64,000 nt of DNA from Acidovorax sp. sic0104. Lineage in GTDB: Bacteria > Pseudomonadota > Gammaproteobacteria > Burkholderiales > Burkholderiaceae_C. The stretch lies in assembly GCF_019219095.1 (NCBI RefSeq), contig NZ_JAHUWH010000021.1:1-64000 (forward strand), in the 5' to 3' direction. The stretch's first letter is position 1; each line of letters opens with the position of its first letter. Shown piece by piece: positions 1 to 10,929 of the stretch. The position numbers were made by a program, and so were the translations under genes. The notes under the pieces were generated by a model that saw only the letters and a list, made by a program, of their open reading frames with translations, did not search any database and was not told where the DNA came from.

Positions 1-290
1 TGTTTTCATCACCGATCAAATTCTGCATCTCTCGACACAACCTCCGATCAGCGAAGCCTTGAATTATATACCGGTTTTTACACCGCAATCAACTCAAAAC
101 CAAACTTTTTTCCCCGCAACCTTCAGACCCAACCAGCAACCAGAGCATCCGCCCCAACCACCACCCAGACCTCGACAACCCCTGCAATCTGCAGCAACTG
201 TCTCAGTAGCGAAGCCCTCGACTATAGCACCGTTTTCCGTCCTGGGAGAAGATTTTGAAGAAGATTGGCCACTTCTTCTCCCTCCTCTTG
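1..290. other. Intergenic stretch without a gene
   Basis: No convincing coding sequence is visible; the short open frames here are low-complexity Pro/Gln or Gly/Ser stretches. The DNA is AT-richer than the rest of the window. Two diverged direct copies of a motif of the form GCGAAGCC..TATA..CCGTTTT lie at about 51-79 and 211-239, exactly 160 bases apart. Their role is unknown. Confidence 0.5.
244..282 (-). terminator. Possible stem-loop after the phosphoribosyltransferase gene
   Basis: Perfect 9-bp arms (244-252 and 274-282, GGGAGAAGA on the plus strand) lie just past the stop codon at 291 of the minus-strand gene. There is no T-tract, so an intrinsic terminator is only a guess. Confidence 0.25.
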
Positions 291-815
291 TCAGACCCGC
301 CACTTCTCCAGCAGCTTGTCGGGACTCAGGCTGTCATAGCCCTCGAACGGCTGGTGAATCCAGGGGTTGGTCGGCAGGAACTCCACCGAGTAGTCAGGCG
401 TGAACGTCGACAAGCCTTTGGTCCAGATCACAGCGCTGCGCAACTCAGAGATAGGTGCATAGTTGGTCTTGAGCATGTTGATCACGGCATGCAGCGTATG
501 ACCCGAATCAGCGAGGTCGTCCACCAGCAACACCTTGCCTGCGATCTCGCCCTTGGGCGTGGTGATGAAGCGTGCAATATCGAGATGACCCTGAACCGTG
601 CCAGCTTCGGCGCGGTAGGAACTGGTCGACATGATGGCCAGGGGCTTGTCGAATATCCGGCTCAGGATGTCACCTGGGCGAAGGCCGCCCCGGGCAAGGC
701 ACAGGATGGTGTCGAATTCCCATCCAGACTGATGCACCTTGAGCGCCAGCTTTTCTATCAGGCTGTGGTACTCGTCGTAACTGACGTAAAGGTGCTTGCC
801 GTCTTCGGTCAACAT
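291..815 (-). CDS. Phosphoribosyltransferase (purine type)
   Basis: A 174-residue type I phosphoribosyltransferase, predicted to move a nucleobase onto PRPP in purine salvage. The PRPP-binding loop VLLVDDLADSGHT is at residues 95-107, and an ARGGLRPGDI element sits at 41-50, as in hypoxanthine/xanthine-guanine enzymes. I chose the ATG at 815 because a GGAG ribosome site lies 8 bases upstream and the protein then begins MLTEDGKHLYV. A longer TTG-started frame to 878 would run into the end of purA. It lies 59 bases downstream of purA on the same strand, so the two purine genes are probably co-transcribed. The exact base preference cannot be read from the sequence. Confidence 0.85.
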   Translation of the reverse strand: MLTEDGKHLYVSYDEYHSLIEKLALKVHQSGWEFDTILCLARGGLRPGDILSRIFDKPLAIMSTSSYRAEAGTVQGHLDIARFITTPKGEIAGKVLLVDDLADSGHTLHAVINMLKTNYAPISELRSAVIWTKGLSTFTPDYSVEFLPTNPWIHQPFEGYDSLSPDKLLEKWRV

Positions 816-874
816 GGAAATGGCTCCTGCTTGTATAGCTTTAGTGCAAGTCACAAGGACTCGTGCTGCGCGGC

Positions 875-2263
<1,389 letters not shown>

Positions 2264-2278
2264 TCAATTGACAATTGC

Positions 2279-3427
2279 TCAAACAGTCTGCACGACCCAG
2301 CGGTCCGCAACCTGCACCAGTTCCCGGTCACAGTGGAACTCATCCACTTCACTCTCGTGCCCCGGCAGGACACAGACCACGGTCTCCCCTGCTCTGCGCA
2401 ATTGCGCAATCGCAGCGTTCACGTCGGCAGCCTCACCCCAGGGTGCGCGGATCGCTGCCTTCAAGGCTCGGGGCGCTACGACACCTACCACCTGCTTGAT
2501 ATCCAGACTGAACCCCGCTGCAGGGCGATTGCGCCCGAAAACAGCACCCACCTCGTCATAGCGCCCGCCGCGCACCAGCGCATCGCTGGCGCCCGGGGCA
2601 TAGATGGCGAACCGCGCGCCGCTGTAGTACGCATAGCCGCGCAGGTCAGCCAGGTCAAAAGTGACGCGCGCGCCATCCAGACGGGAAGCCAGCCATTTCA
2701 AATTTGATAGCAGCTGAGGCACGCCTGAAAAGCGATGGAGCGTCTTTTCTGCTTCATCCAACACCGCATGATCTCCATACAGGTGCGGCAAAGCGAGCAG
2801 GCCTTCGCGGGAATCCTTCGGAAAATCCCGGGTCAACGACCTCAGTTCACCCGTGTCCTTGGCTGCAAGGGCTGCATGAATGGCACTGAGCAACTGTGCA
2901 TTCGGCGAGACGTCGGCCAACAGACTGCGCACGATGCGCACGTCTGCCAGGTCGATCGTGGTCTCCTGGACATCAGCCACTCGCAAGCATTCGCGTGCCA
3001 GTTGCAGGGCTTCCAAGTCGGCTTCCAATCCGGCATGCCCGTAAATCTCCGCACCGAACTGCAGGGGTTCGCGGGTGGCGTGCGGTCGGTCGGGCCGGGT
3101 GTGCAGAACCGGACCGCAATAGCACAGCCGCGTGATGCCTTTGCGATTGAGCAGGTGCGCGTCGATGCGCGCGACCTGCGGCGTCGTATCCGCACGCAAG
3201 CCCATGGAGCGGCCAGAGAGTTGGTCCACCAACTTGAAGGTCTGCAGATCCAGCGCCTCTCCGGTGCCGGTGAGCAACGACTCAAGGTGCTCCAACAGGG
3301 GTGGCATGACCAGCTCATAGCCATAGCAACGGGCTGTATCGAGCAGCCCGCGACGCAATTCTTCGATGTGCCGCGCTTCGGACGGCAAGACATCGGCAAT
3401 GTGATCCGGAAGGACCCAAGCAGACAT
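2279..3427 (-). CDS. hisZ: ATP phosphoribosyltransferase regulatory subunit HisZ
   Basis: A 382-residue paralogue of histidyl-tRNA synthetase that lacks the tRNA-binding domain and works as the regulatory partner of short-form HisG in histidine biosynthesis. The class II synthetase fold is visible: [12 protein letters not shown] near residue 45, [12 protein letters not shown] near 85, and a C-terminal [12 protein letters not shown]. The catalytic arginine motifs of true HisRS are degraded. The ATG at 3427 gives [15 protein letters not shown], the usual family start; upstream in-frame sequence looks like leader. A TAGAAT -10-like element lies 29 bases upstream. The true hisS is a separate gene at 10930-12258. 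Confidence 0.93.
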   Translation of the reverse strand: MSAWVLPDHIADVLPSEARHIEELRRGLLDTARCYGYELVMPPLLEHLESLLTGTGEALDLQTFKLVDQLSGRSMGLRADTTPQVARIDAHLLNRKGITRLCYCGPVLHTRPDRPHATREPLQFGAEIYGHAGLEADLEALQLARECLRVADVQETTIDLADVRIVRSLLADVSPNAQLLSAIHAALAAKDTGELRSLTRDFPKDSREGLLALPHLYGDHAVLDEAEKTLHRFSGVPQLLSNLKWLASRLDGARVTFDLADLRGYAYYSGARFAIYAPGASDALVRGGRYDEVGAVFGRNRPAAGFSLDIKQVVGVVAPRALKAAIRAPWGEAADVNAAIAQLRRAGETVVCVLPGHESEVDEFHCDRELVQVADRWVVQTV

Positions 3428-3455
3428 GAGAAAAGGGGAGGCTGTTAAAACCGCG

Positions 3456-3461
3456 ATTCTA
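3456..3461 (-). promoter_or_regulatory. Candidate -10 element for hisZ-purA
   Basis: The minus strand reads TAGAAT, a good sigma-70 -10 box, 29 bases before the hisZ ATG. No strong -35 hexamer is seen at the expected distance, so the call is tentative. Confidence 0.35.
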
Positions 3462-3514
3462 CCGGGAGCCGGGAACCGCACCGAAAGACATCCCGCAGAG
3501 AGTTCTGGCAGGGT

Positions 3515-3703
3515 TCAGAACCAGAGCATCGCCAGACCGGCCAGGATGACCAGCAGCGCGAAAAATCGGATCTGGCCATCCCGCAGTTGCGCGATATGGC
3601 TCACCGCGCGCCGCCAGCCTTGCGGCGAAAGAAAAGGCAACGCCCCTTCGATCACCAGGACCAGCGCCAGCGCTATCCAGACGCTCTCGGAACTCACGAC
3701 CAC
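3515..3703 (-). CDS. DUF2065 small membrane protein
   Basis: A 62-residue protein of the DUF2065 (YjeT-like) family. Two hydrophobic segments are visible, residues 9-24 (WIALALVLVIEGALPF) and 45-62 (IRFFALLVILAGLAMLWF), separated by a basic loop, so it should sit in the inner membrane. It lies between hflC and hisZ, the standard hflX-hflK-hflC-DUF2065 arrangement. Family function is unknown. The start could shift by a few codons, but the length matches the family. Confidence 0.85.
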   Translation of the reverse strand: MVVSSESVWIALALVLVIEGALPFLSPQGWRRAVSHIAQLRDGQIRFFALLVILAGLAMLWF

Positions 3704-3748
3704 GCGACTGACGTGAAGTGCAAGCGAAGACTGGACGGCTGCGCCCGA

Positions 3749-4657
3749 CTACTTGCGAGCAGCGGCTGGCACTGCCGTGGAATTGCCACCACGGAAGGTC
3801 TTGAAGAACTCGGAAGATGAGGGGTCGAGCACCATCACGTCGCTCTTCTTGTTGAAGCTCGACTTGTAGGCTTCCAGGCTGCGGTAGAACTGCGCGAACT
3901 GCGGGTCACGGCCAAAGGCCTCCGCGTAGATACGTGAGGCTTCGGCATCGCCCTCACCCTTGATCTTCTGGGCGTCGCGGTAGGCATTGGCCAAGGCCAC
4001 CTCACGTTGGCGGTCTGCGTCGGCACGGATCTTCTCCCCCTCGGCTGCACCGGTGGAGCGCAGCTCATTGGCCACGCGCTTACGCTCTGCCTCCATGCGT
4101 CGGTAGACGGACTCGGTAATGGCCTCCACATAGTCGACGCGGGTGATGCGCACATCCACCACATCCACGCCCCAGGGCTTTGCGCCGCGCACGGTTTCCA
4201 ATACCTCGCGCTTCACGTCAGCCATCAGGGCTTCACGCTTGAGAGACAGCAACTCCTTCACCGTGCGCTTGTTGATCTCTTCCTGGAAGGCATTGCGCAC
4301 CACCCGATTGAGCTGCATCGCGCCAGCACTTTCATCCAAACCCACGTTGCGGATGTATTCCGTGGGCTCCGAAATGCGCCAGCGCACATACCAGTCGATC
4401 ACCACACGCTGCTTTTCGGCCGTCAGCATGGGCTCCGTGTCGCTGCTATCCAGCGTGAGAAGACGCTTGTCGATATACGACACGTTCTGGAACGGCGGGG
4501 GCAGCTTGAAATTCAGCCCCGGCTCCGTAATGACTTCCTTGATCTGACCCAGGGCGTACAGAACACCAAACTGGCGCTGGTCCACAACGAAAAGCATGGA
4601 GCTCATCAGTGCAAGCACCACCAGCAGGGTGGTTGCGATAAATCCGACTCTGTTCAC
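3749..4657 (-). CDS. hflC: Membrane protease modulator HflC
   Basis: A 302-residue SPFH/band-7 protein. An N-terminal signal anchor (about residues 5-24) is followed by the band-7 domain (YALGQIKEVITEPGLNFKLP near 34-53) and a long Ala/Glu-rich coiled coil. With HflK it forms a large periplasm-facing assembly that surrounds and restrains the FtsH protease. Length is close to the family norm. The gene starts 9 bases after hflK, so the two subunits are translated from one message. Confidence 0.96.
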   Translation of the reverse strand: MNRVGFIATTLLVVLALMSSMLFVVDQRQFGVLYALGQIKEVITEPGLNFKLPPPFQNVSYIDKRLLTLDSSDTEPMLTAEKQRVVIDWYVRWRISEPTEYIRNVGLDESAGAMQLNRVVRNAFQEEINKRTVKELLSLKREALMADVKREVLETVRGAKPWGVDVVDVRITRVDYVEAITESVYRRMEAERKRVANELRSTGAAEGEKIRADADRQREVALANAYRDAQKIKGEGDAEASRIYAEAFGRDPQFAQFYRSLEAYKSSFNKKSDVMVLDPSSSEFFKTFRGGNSTAVPAAARK

Positions 4658-4666
4658 GAGTTGCTC

Positions 4667-5980
4667 CTAGCGAGATTCACGATCGCGGGTGCGACTGCTG
4701 TCGCGTGCCCGGGCGTCATTCGAAAAGTTGGTCGATGGCACCGACGGCGCCGCCGCTGGCGCAGCAGGATTCGTCACGGCCGCGTCGGCCGCACCGCCGC
4801 TCGCCACGCCCTGCATGATCTTGTCGAGCGGCAAATACAGCAGGTTGGAGCCCTGGCGCGACTCGACCAGCACCTTGGTCACGTTGCCATAGATCTGCTG
4901 CATCGACTCAAGATACATGCGGTCCCGGGTGACCTGGGGAGCTTTCTGGTACTCGGCCAAGATGGAGGAAAACCGCTGCGCATCGCCTTGTGCCTGTGCC
5001 ACGATGCGCGCCTTGTATGCGGCCGCTTCTTCATTCAGGCGCGATGCGGAACCGACGGCCCGCGGGATCACGTCATTGGCATATGCCTGCGCTTCGTTCT
5101 TGGCGCGTTCACGTTCTTGTCCGGCCTTGAGCACATCGTCGAACGATGCCTGCACCTGCTCCGGCGGGCGCACGCCGCCCTGCTGCAGGTTGATGCCGAC
5201 CACTTCGACACCGACCTTGTAGCGGTCGAGGATGGTCTGCATCAGCGCGCGCACGCGCGGTGCGATCTGGTCACGCTCTTCCGCCAGGGCCGTGTCCATG
5301 CGCATCTTGCCTACGACTTCGCGCACTGCCGTTTCTGCAGCCTGCACCACGGCGTCCGTCGGGTTCTTGCTTTCGAACAGCCAGGCACGCGCATCGCTCA
5401 GGCGGTACTGCACAGCGAACTTGATTTCAACGATGTTCTCGTCTTCAGTCAGCATTGCCGACTCGCGCAGGCCCGTGCTCTTGATGACGGTGTCCCGCCC
5501 AACGTCCGCCGACCGGATCTGCGTCACGAAGACCAGTTCATGGCGCTCGATGGGGTACGGAAGGCGCCAGTTGAAACCGGCACCTACGGTGCTTTTGTAC
5601 TTGCCGAATTGGGTAATGACAGCCTGCTGGCCTTCTTGCACGATGAAGAAGCCGGTGCCCATCCAGATGACGAACGCGATGCCGGCGATCAGGCCCACGC
5701 CCACGCCCGCGTTCTTCATGTCGGGCTGAAAGCCACCACCCGATCCTCCGCCGTTGCCTGGCCCCCGGCCACCGCCATTCTTGCCGCCAAACAGGCCACC
5801 CAACTTGCGATTGAGATCGCGCCAAAGCTCATCCAGATCCGGCGGCTGGCCATTGTTGGCCGGACGCTGGTCGCCCCGGTTGCCCGAGGGCTGATTGGTC
5901 GGGCGGTCATCAGGCCGGCCGCCATCATCAGCCTTGTTGTCATCGCCACGGCCCCATCGGGGATCGTTCAGATTGAACAT
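4667..5980 (-). CDS. hflK: Membrane protease modulator HflK
   Basis: Partner of HflC in the complex that controls FtsH. Starting at the ATG at 5980 (MFNLNDPRWGRG) it has 437 residues. A disordered Asp/Gly/Pro/Asn-rich N-terminus with a GGRGPGNGGGSGGG run precedes a transmembrane segment (VGLIAGIAFVIWMGTGFFIV), a band-7 domain and a coiled coil. An alternative ATG at 6037 would add 19 residues that look less typical; the choice between them is uncertain because neither has a strong ribosome site. It follows hflX by about 110 bases. Confidence 0.94.
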   Translation of the reverse strand: MFNLNDPRWGRGDDNKADDGGRPDDRPTNQPSGNRGDQRPANNGQPPDLDELWRDLNRKLGGLFGGKNGGGRGPGNGGGSGGGFQPDMKNAGVGVGLIAGIAFVIWMGTGFFIVQEGQQAVITQFGKYKSTVGAGFNWRLPYPIERHELVFVTQIRSADVGRDTVIKSTGLRESAMLTEDENIVEIKFAVQYRLSDARAWLFESKNPTDAVVQAAETAVREVVGKMRMDTALAEERDQIAPRVRALMQTILDRYKVGVEVVGINLQQGGVRPPEQVQASFDDVLKAGQERERAKNEAQAYANDVIPRAVGSASRLNEEAAAYKARIVAQAQGDAQRFSSILAEYQKAPQVTRDRMYLESMQQIYGNVTKVLVESRQGSNLLYLPLDKIMQGVASGGAADAAVTNPAAPAAAPSVPSTNFSNDARARDSSRTRDRESR

Positions 5981-6090
5981 GCCCCGGATACGTTCTGGAA
6001 GCGACGCCCAGCGTAGGGTGCGGTTTTGGAAAGTCATGCGCAAAGTCTCTGGTTCTCTGATGGCATTGGTAATGCAGGCATTGTGCCCAA

Positions 6091-7269
6091 TCAGGGCAAA
6101 GCCCCTGGCAATTCAACGGCGGCATCAGGGGTCATGTCCTGCCGCGCCGCATCGATCACTTTGGACGCCAGAGCACTGCGAAGCGCATCCAGCCCTTCGC
6201 CGGACCGCGCACTGACAAAGATGCGTGCGAGCATGCTGCCATCAACGTCATAGTGATCCAGTAACACAGGGGGCCGCTGCTCAGTCTGCAATGAATCGAG
6301 CTTGTTGAAAACCAATATCTGCGGAATGTCTGCAGCTCCGATCTCAAGCAGCACTTTCTGCACCTGGGCCATCTGCTCCGGAAAACCCGGATTGGATGCA
6401 TCCACCACATGCAGCAGCAGGTCGGCATCCACGGCTTCCTGCAGCGTAGCCTGGAAAGCATCCACCAGCCCGTGGGGCAAGTCCCGGATGAACCCTACCG
6501 TGTCGGACAACGAGACCGACCTGCCCGCATCGCCCAGGTACAGTTGACGCGTCGTAGTGTCCAGGGTCGCAAAAAGCTGGTCGGCCGCATAGGCACGGGC
6601 CTTCACCAACGCATTGAAGAGCGTGGACTTGCCGGCATTGGTGTAGCCAACCAGCGATATGTTGAAAGTGTCGCGCCGCTCTCGCTGCCTGCGCTGGGTG
6701 GAACGCTGGCGCTTGACTTTCACCAGGCGCTCGCGGGTGCGCTTGATGGCGTCGCTGATCATCCGGCGGTCCAGCTCGATTTGCTTTTCGCCGGGGCCGC
6801 CGCGCGCGCCGATGCCGCCGGTCTGCCGCTCCAGGTGGGACCACCGGCGGACCAATCGGGTGCTGACGTATTGGAGTTTGGCGAGCTCGACCTGAAGCTT
6901 GCCCTCATGGCTGCGGGCGCGCTGGGCGAAGATTTCCAGGATCAGCAACGTACGGTCGTTGACGGGCAACTGAAGATGCCGCTCGAGATTGCGCTGCTGC
7001 GCCGGGCTGAGCGACTGATCGAAAAGCACCTCCACGGCGCCATGCATCTGCGCCAGGGTGCGGATTTCGTCGGCCTTGCCACTACCCACAAACAGCGCTG
7101 CATCGGGCGCCTTGCGCTTGCAGGTAAGCCTGGCCACGGGATTCATGCCCGCCGTCTGCGACAGCAAGCCCAGCTCCTCAAGATCGCTGTCGAAGTGAGG
7201 CAGACCGAAGTCGACCCCCACCAGCAGCACAGGGGCGCTGCCTGGAGAAGAAGACGTCGTCGAACTCAA
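6091..7269 (-). CDS. hflX: GTPase HflX
   Basis: A 392-residue ribosome-associated GTPase that splits stalled 70S ribosomes, notably after heat stress. An N-terminal HflX domain with the glycine-rich linker GGIGARGGPGEKQIELDRR precedes the G domain, with P-loop GYTNAGKST, G3 DTVGF and G4 NKLD all present. No ATG lies near the conserved N-terminus, so I use the TTG at 7269, preceded by an AGAGGA ribosome site about 9 bases away. It sits 60 bases after hfq, in the classic hfq-hflX-hflK-hflC order. Confidence 0.94.
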   Translation of the reverse strand: MSSTTSSSPGSAPVLLVGVDFGLPHFDSDLEELGLLSQTAGMNPVARLTCKRKAPDAALFVGSGKADEIRTLAQMHGAVEVLFDQSLSPAQQRNLERHLQLPVNDRTLLILEIFAQRARSHEGKLQVELAKLQYVSTRLVRRWSHLERQTGGIGARGGPGEKQIELDRRMISDAIKRTRERLVKVKRQRSTQRRQRERRDTFNISLVGYTNAGKSTLFNALVKARAYAADQLFATLDTTTRQLYLGDAGRSVSLSDTVGFIRDLPHGLVDAFQATLQEAVDADLLLHVVDASNPGFPEQMAQVQKVLLEIGAADIPQILVFNKLDSLQTEQRPPVLLDHYDVDGSMLARIFVSARSGEGLDALRSALASKVIDAARQDMTPDAAVELPGALP

Positions 7270-7329
7270 GACAGTGGATCCTCTCGCACCATGCGGGCAA
7301 GAAGCGACGGCTCAGCCGGATGCAGCAAC

Positions 7330-7584
7330 TCAGGCGTTGCTGCTGTCTGCATCCGCGGTGTCGGCAGTGGAGAAGTTGACCGCACGGCCTGGCACGATGG
7401 TCGAAATGGCGTGCTTGTAGACCATCTGGGTGACCGTATTGCGCAGTAGCACCACGTATTGGTCGAAGGATTCAATCTGCCCCTGCAGTTTGATCCCGTT
7501 CACCAGATAGATGGAAACCGGAACATGCTCCCGACGCAGTGCGTTCAGGAAGGGGTCTTGAAGGAGTTGGCCTTTGTTGCTCAC
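7330..7584 (-). CDS. hfq: RNA chaperone Hfq
   Basis: An 84-residue Sm-like hexameric RNA chaperone that pairs small RNAs with mRNAs. The Sm1 region starts [19 protein letters not shown] and the Sm2 signature [12 protein letters not shown] ends the core; a short acidic, Ser/Thr/Ala tail follows. The start is a GTG at 7584 with a GGAG ribosome site 6 bases upstream, giving SNKGQ as in other Hfq proteins; the upstream in-frame ATG-like start to 7623 lies in the leader. It is 105 bases downstream of der. Confidence 0.97.
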   Translation of the reverse strand: MSNKGQLLQDPFLNALRREHVPVSIYLVNGIKLQGQIESFDQYVVLLRNTVTQMVYKHAISTIVPGRAVNFSTADTADADSSNA

Positions 7585-7689
7585 GATATTCTCCGTGTTC
7601 AAACTGTTGTTGTAAACCAGCACCTTACCACACGCCGAAGGCCGCGCCCGCGCGCAAGCGCAAGGCCCTTCGCAGGCCCGGCCTTTGGT

Positions 7690-9033
7690 TCAGGCCTCGT
7701 CCTTGTCGGCAAACGGGTTATGCGACGTCTTCATCTCGATGCGCAGCGGCGTACCGACCAGATCGAACTCCTTGCGGAACCGCCCCTCCAGGAATCGCTT
7801 GTAAGCATCCGTCACATGCTCTAGGGAATTCCCATGGATCACGATGACCGGCGGGTTCATGCCGCCCTGGTGCGCGTATCGCATCTTGGGCCTGAACATC
7901 CCTGCCCGCTTGGGACTCTGGAACTGCACGGCTTCCAACAGCAGACGCGTTAGTACGGGCGTAGACATCTTGCAGGTAGCGGCTTTATGCGCCTGCACGA
8001 TGGAAGTCCACAGGGGGCCTAGCCCCTGGCGCTTTTTGGCCGAAATGAAGTGCAGGGACGCGAACTTCAGGAAGGCGAGGCGGGTTTCAATAGACCGCTC
8101 CAACAACTGGCGCTGGTAGTCATCCACAGCATCCCATTTGTTGACGGCAACGACCACGGCCCTCCCGCTTTCAAGGATGTAGCCCGCAATGTGCGCATCC
8201 TGATCCGTCACGCCCTGCGTGGCATCGAGCAGCAGCAACACCACGTTGGCAGACTCGATCGCCTGCAGTGTCTTGACCACCGAGAACTTCTCGATGGCTT
8301 CAAAAACCTTGCCTTTGCGCCGCAAACCTGCGGTGTCCACCAATTCGAAGCGCTGTCCGTTGCGCTCGAAAGGCACGGAAATGGCGTCACGGGTAGTGCC
8401 TGGCATATCGAACGCAACAAGCCGCTCCTCGCCCAGCCAGGTATTGATCAGCGTCGACTTGCCCACATTGGGACGGCCCGCCACGGCAAGCTTGATGAGG
8501 CTTTTGTCTTCAGTGGCATCAGCATCGTCCGGATCGGGCAGATTCAAGGGCTCCAATGCCTTATCCACCAGACCGCGAATCCCCTGCCCATGCGCTGCTG
8601 ATACGGGATAGACCTCGCCAAGACCCAGTTCGTAGAACTCGGCCAGCTGCACGCCTTCAAGCATGCCTTCGGCCTTATTGGCGACCAGAATGCACGGCTT
8701 GCTCAGCCGCCGCAGGTACTTGCCGATGTCGTGATCCTGCGCGGACAGACCCGCACGTGCGTCCAGCACGAAGACGACCACGTCGGCTTCTGCCACGGCC
8801 TGCTGAGTCTGCTTGGCCATCTCGCGGTAGATCCCGCTGGACGCGTCGGGCTCGAAACCTCCCGTATCGATGACGATGTACTCGTGCTTGCCCTGCTTGC
8901 CATTGCCGTAATGCCGGTCACGCGTCAGCCCGGCAAAGTCCGCAACGATGGCGTCGCGGGACTTCGTCAGACGGTTGAAAAGCGTGGATTTGCCGACATT
9001 CGGACGCCCCACGAGGGCGATAACTGGCTTCAT
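7690..9033 (-). CDS. der: Ribosome biogenesis GTPase Der (EngA)
   Basis: A 447-residue essential GTPase needed for 50S subunit maturation. It has the diagnostic double G domain: two [10 protein letters not shown]-loops, one at residue 8 and a second near 188, followed by a C-terminal KH-like domain. The ATG at 9033 ([17 protein letters not shown]) is preferred to a TTG at 9054. It lies 17 bases downstream of bamB, and this pairing bamB-der is conserved in proteobacteria. Confidence 0.97.
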   Translation of the reverse strand: MKPVIALVGRPNVGKSTLFNRLTKSRDAIVADFAGLTRDRHYGNGKQGKHEYIVIDTGGFEPDASSGIYREMAKQTQQAVAEADVVVFVLDARAGLSAQDHDIGKYLRRLSKPCILVANKAEGMLEGVQLAEFYELGLGEVYPVSAAHGQGIRGLVDKALEPLNLPDPDDADATEDKSLIKLAVAGRPNVGKSTLINTWLGEERLVAFDMPGTTRDAISVPFERNGQRFELVDTAGLRRKGKVFEAIEKFSVVKTLQAIESANVVLLLLDATQGVTDQDAHIAGYILESGRAVVVAVNKWDAVDDYQRQLLERSIETRLAFLKFASLHFISAKKRQGLGPLWTSIVQAHKAATCKMSTPVLTRLLLEAVQFQSPKRAGMFRPKMRYAHQGGMNPPVIVIHGNSLEHVTDAYKRFLEGRFRKEFDLVGTPLRIEMKTSHNPFADKDEA

Positions 9034-9050
9034 TGGATACGACCGATCAA

Positions 9051-10223
9051 TCAATCAGGACGGAATCCGTAGACCCCGCCGTTGCGCGTCACCACCACAA
9101 GGGTGTCAGCTGCCACCACAGGCGCCGCCGCAATGCCGGATCCATCCGTGGGCACGCGGTTGAGCGGCGAACCATCGGCACGGGACAACAGGTGCACCAG
9201 GCCGGAATCGTCGCCAACGACCACCGAGCGCCCCAGCAGCAAGGGTGCCGTCAAACGGCGGTGCTTGAGCCTGTCGGTGGTCCACAGGCGAGAGCCATCG
9301 CTGCGGCGCCAGGCAACGACCGAGCCGTTGCTTTCCGAGCCGAAGACAGCCTCTCCATCACCATGCACTCCCTCAGCACCACTGGCCGCCTGTGTCCACA
9401 CAGTGGCACCACGCGCGGTGTTGACACAACCGACGGCAGCCTGAAATGCCCGGGCGCAGACACTGTCTGCAACCCTGCTGGTGCGGCCCACCAGTTCCAC
9501 CAAGCGCTCCACATCGTTGGTGCCACGCGAACTGCCTACCGGAGCTTCCCAGCGCACGCTGCCATTGTCAGGATTCAAGCCGACCATCCGGCCAGAAAAG
9601 CCGACCACCAGGGTATCCCCTACCGCGAGCAAAACTCCCGCCTGCCGAAGCACCAGCGCCTCACCTTGCCGCTGCTGCGTCCACAGCTTGCGACCCGTAG
9701 CACCGTCATATGCAGACACAGACCGGTCCGCCGACAGGACGAAGACACGCCCGCCAGCCACCAGGGGCGGCGTGAACACCTGAGCACCCAGCGACTGGCG
9801 CCACCGCTCACGCCCCGAATCGAGCACGATCAACGCATTGGCGCGAGACACTACTGCAGCAGATCTGCCATCACTGCCCACACCGGCGGACAAAGGCTCC
9901 GCAAGGGTTGCGCGCCATACGTCGCCTCCCGTTCGAGCATCCACCGCTGCAACCACACCATCAGCAGATGCGAGCGTAATGACGTTGCCATTGGCATGGA
10001 CGTCAAGGGGCAAACCACCGACATTGCCGATGCGTGCAGTCCACGCCTGGCGCACTCCGAGAACGGCCACATTGGCGCCCAGATCCGCAGGGGCCGGCTT
10101 GGAGCTGCCGCTGTTCCACAGCGAGCACCCCCCCAGCGCCGCCAGCAGCACGACCGACGACACACCGCGGACGAAAGACAGGTGGCCAGGAAGAGTCCGG
10201 TTCAGGCTATGGATACGGTTCAT
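9051..10223 (-). CDS. bamB: Outer membrane assembly lipoprotein BamB
   Basis: A 390-residue lipoprotein of the BAM complex that inserts beta-barrel proteins into the outer membrane. A type II signal peptide ends in the lipobox ALGGC near residue 34, and the rest is an eight-bladed beta-propeller built from PQQ-like repeats ([45 protein letters not shown]). The ATG at 10223 comes 2 bases after the yfgM stop, implying translational coupling. Confidence 0.95.
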   Translation of the reverse strand: MNRIHSLNRTLPGHLSFVRGVSSVVLLAALGGCSLWNSGSSKPAPADLGANVAVLGVRQAWTARIGNVGGLPLDVHANGNVITLASADGVVAAVDARTGGDVWRATLAEPLSAGVGSDGRSAAVVSRANALIVLDSGRERWRQSLGAQVFTPPLVAGGRVFVLSADRSVSAYDGATGRKLWTQQRQGEALVLRQAGVLLAVGDTLVVGFSGRMVGLNPDNGSVRWEAPVGSSRGTNDVERLVELVGRTSRVADSVCARAFQAAVGCVNTARGATVWTQAASGAEGVHGDGEAVFGSESNGSVVAWRRSDGSRLWTTDRLKHRRLTAPLLLGRSVVVGDDSGLVHLLSRADGSPLNRVPTDGSGIAAAPVVAADTLVVVTRNGGVYGFRPD

Positions 10224-10225
10224 GA

Positions 10226-10915
10226 TCACTTGGCCCCTTCGGCAGGTGCAGCGGCCGCAGCCACGGCCAGGCCCTGTGGCGGCACGCCCAGAGCACCCAA
10301 CTTGATCTCGACGAGGCGGCGGTATTCCGCCCCTTCTTCCAGCCCCTTGTAGGCCTTGGTGTACTCAGCGACCGCCTCGGAGCGCTTGCCTTGCAACACC
10401 AGGATGTCGCCCCGGCGGTCAGCGAAAACCGCGCCAAACTCCACGGGAGCAACGCCGGCCAACTGCTTGAGTGCTTCGTCGTAGCTCTTCTGGTCCATCA
10501 GGACGCTTGCAAGGCGCAGCTTGGCAATCGCCTTGAGGCCCTCATCGCCTGCATGCTCCGCCACCCAGACGAGCGCTTCCTTGGCAGAGTCTGCATTGCC
10601 TGCGTCAATGGCCACCTTGGCCACAGCCAGCCCCGCCTGCGCCGCCTGCACAGTCCCTGCGTACTTGCTTTTCAGGTCTCCGAAAGCCTGTGTCACACGC
10701 GCTTGGTCACCTGAGCGCGCGGCCACATCCACGGCATCGAACAATGCGGCCGCCTGACCGGCCTGGCGGGCTTGCCAGTACTGATACCCGTTCCATGCGG
10801 CCAAAGAGCCTGCCACCACGATGACCACAGAGCTGATCAGCGTGCCCCAGGTGTTCCAGAAGTGCTTGAGCTGGTCAAGCTGTTCTTGTTCTTCAAGGTC
10901 GAGATGTTTTGCCAT
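10226..10915 (-). CDS. YfgM-like TPR membrane protein
   Basis: A 229-residue tetratricopeptide protein of the YfgM/TPR_21 family. The N-terminus is acidic and cytoplasmic (MAKHLDLEEQEQLDQLKHF), then one transmembrane helix at about residues 24-42, then a periplasmic TPR-like domain. E. coli YfgM binds the SecYEG translocon together with PpiD and helps hand over exported proteins. Its place directly before bamB fits a role in envelope protein traffic. An Ala-rich C-terminal tail (AVAAAAAPAEGAK) is typical of the GC-rich host. Confidence 0.9.
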   Translation of the reverse strand: MAKHLDLEEQEQLDQLKHFWNTWGTLISSVVIVVAGSLAAWNGYQYWQARQAGQAAALFDAVDVAARSGDQARVTQAFGDLKSKYAGTVQAAQAGLAVAKVAIDAGNADSAKEALVWVAEHAGDEGLKAIAKLRLASVLMDQKSYDEALKQLAGVAPVEFGAVFADRRGDILVLQGKRSEAVAEYTKAYKGLEEGAEYRRLVEIKLGALGVPPQGLAVAAAAAPAEGAK

Positions 10916-10929
10916 GGAATTTGTTCGGT

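Noticed and set aside
2690..2715. A TTTGATAGCAGC stretch inside hisZ that resembles the dispersed short repeat.
   Set aside because: It is in frame and encodes a plausible LLSNLKW segment; the match is too short to claim an inserted repeat.
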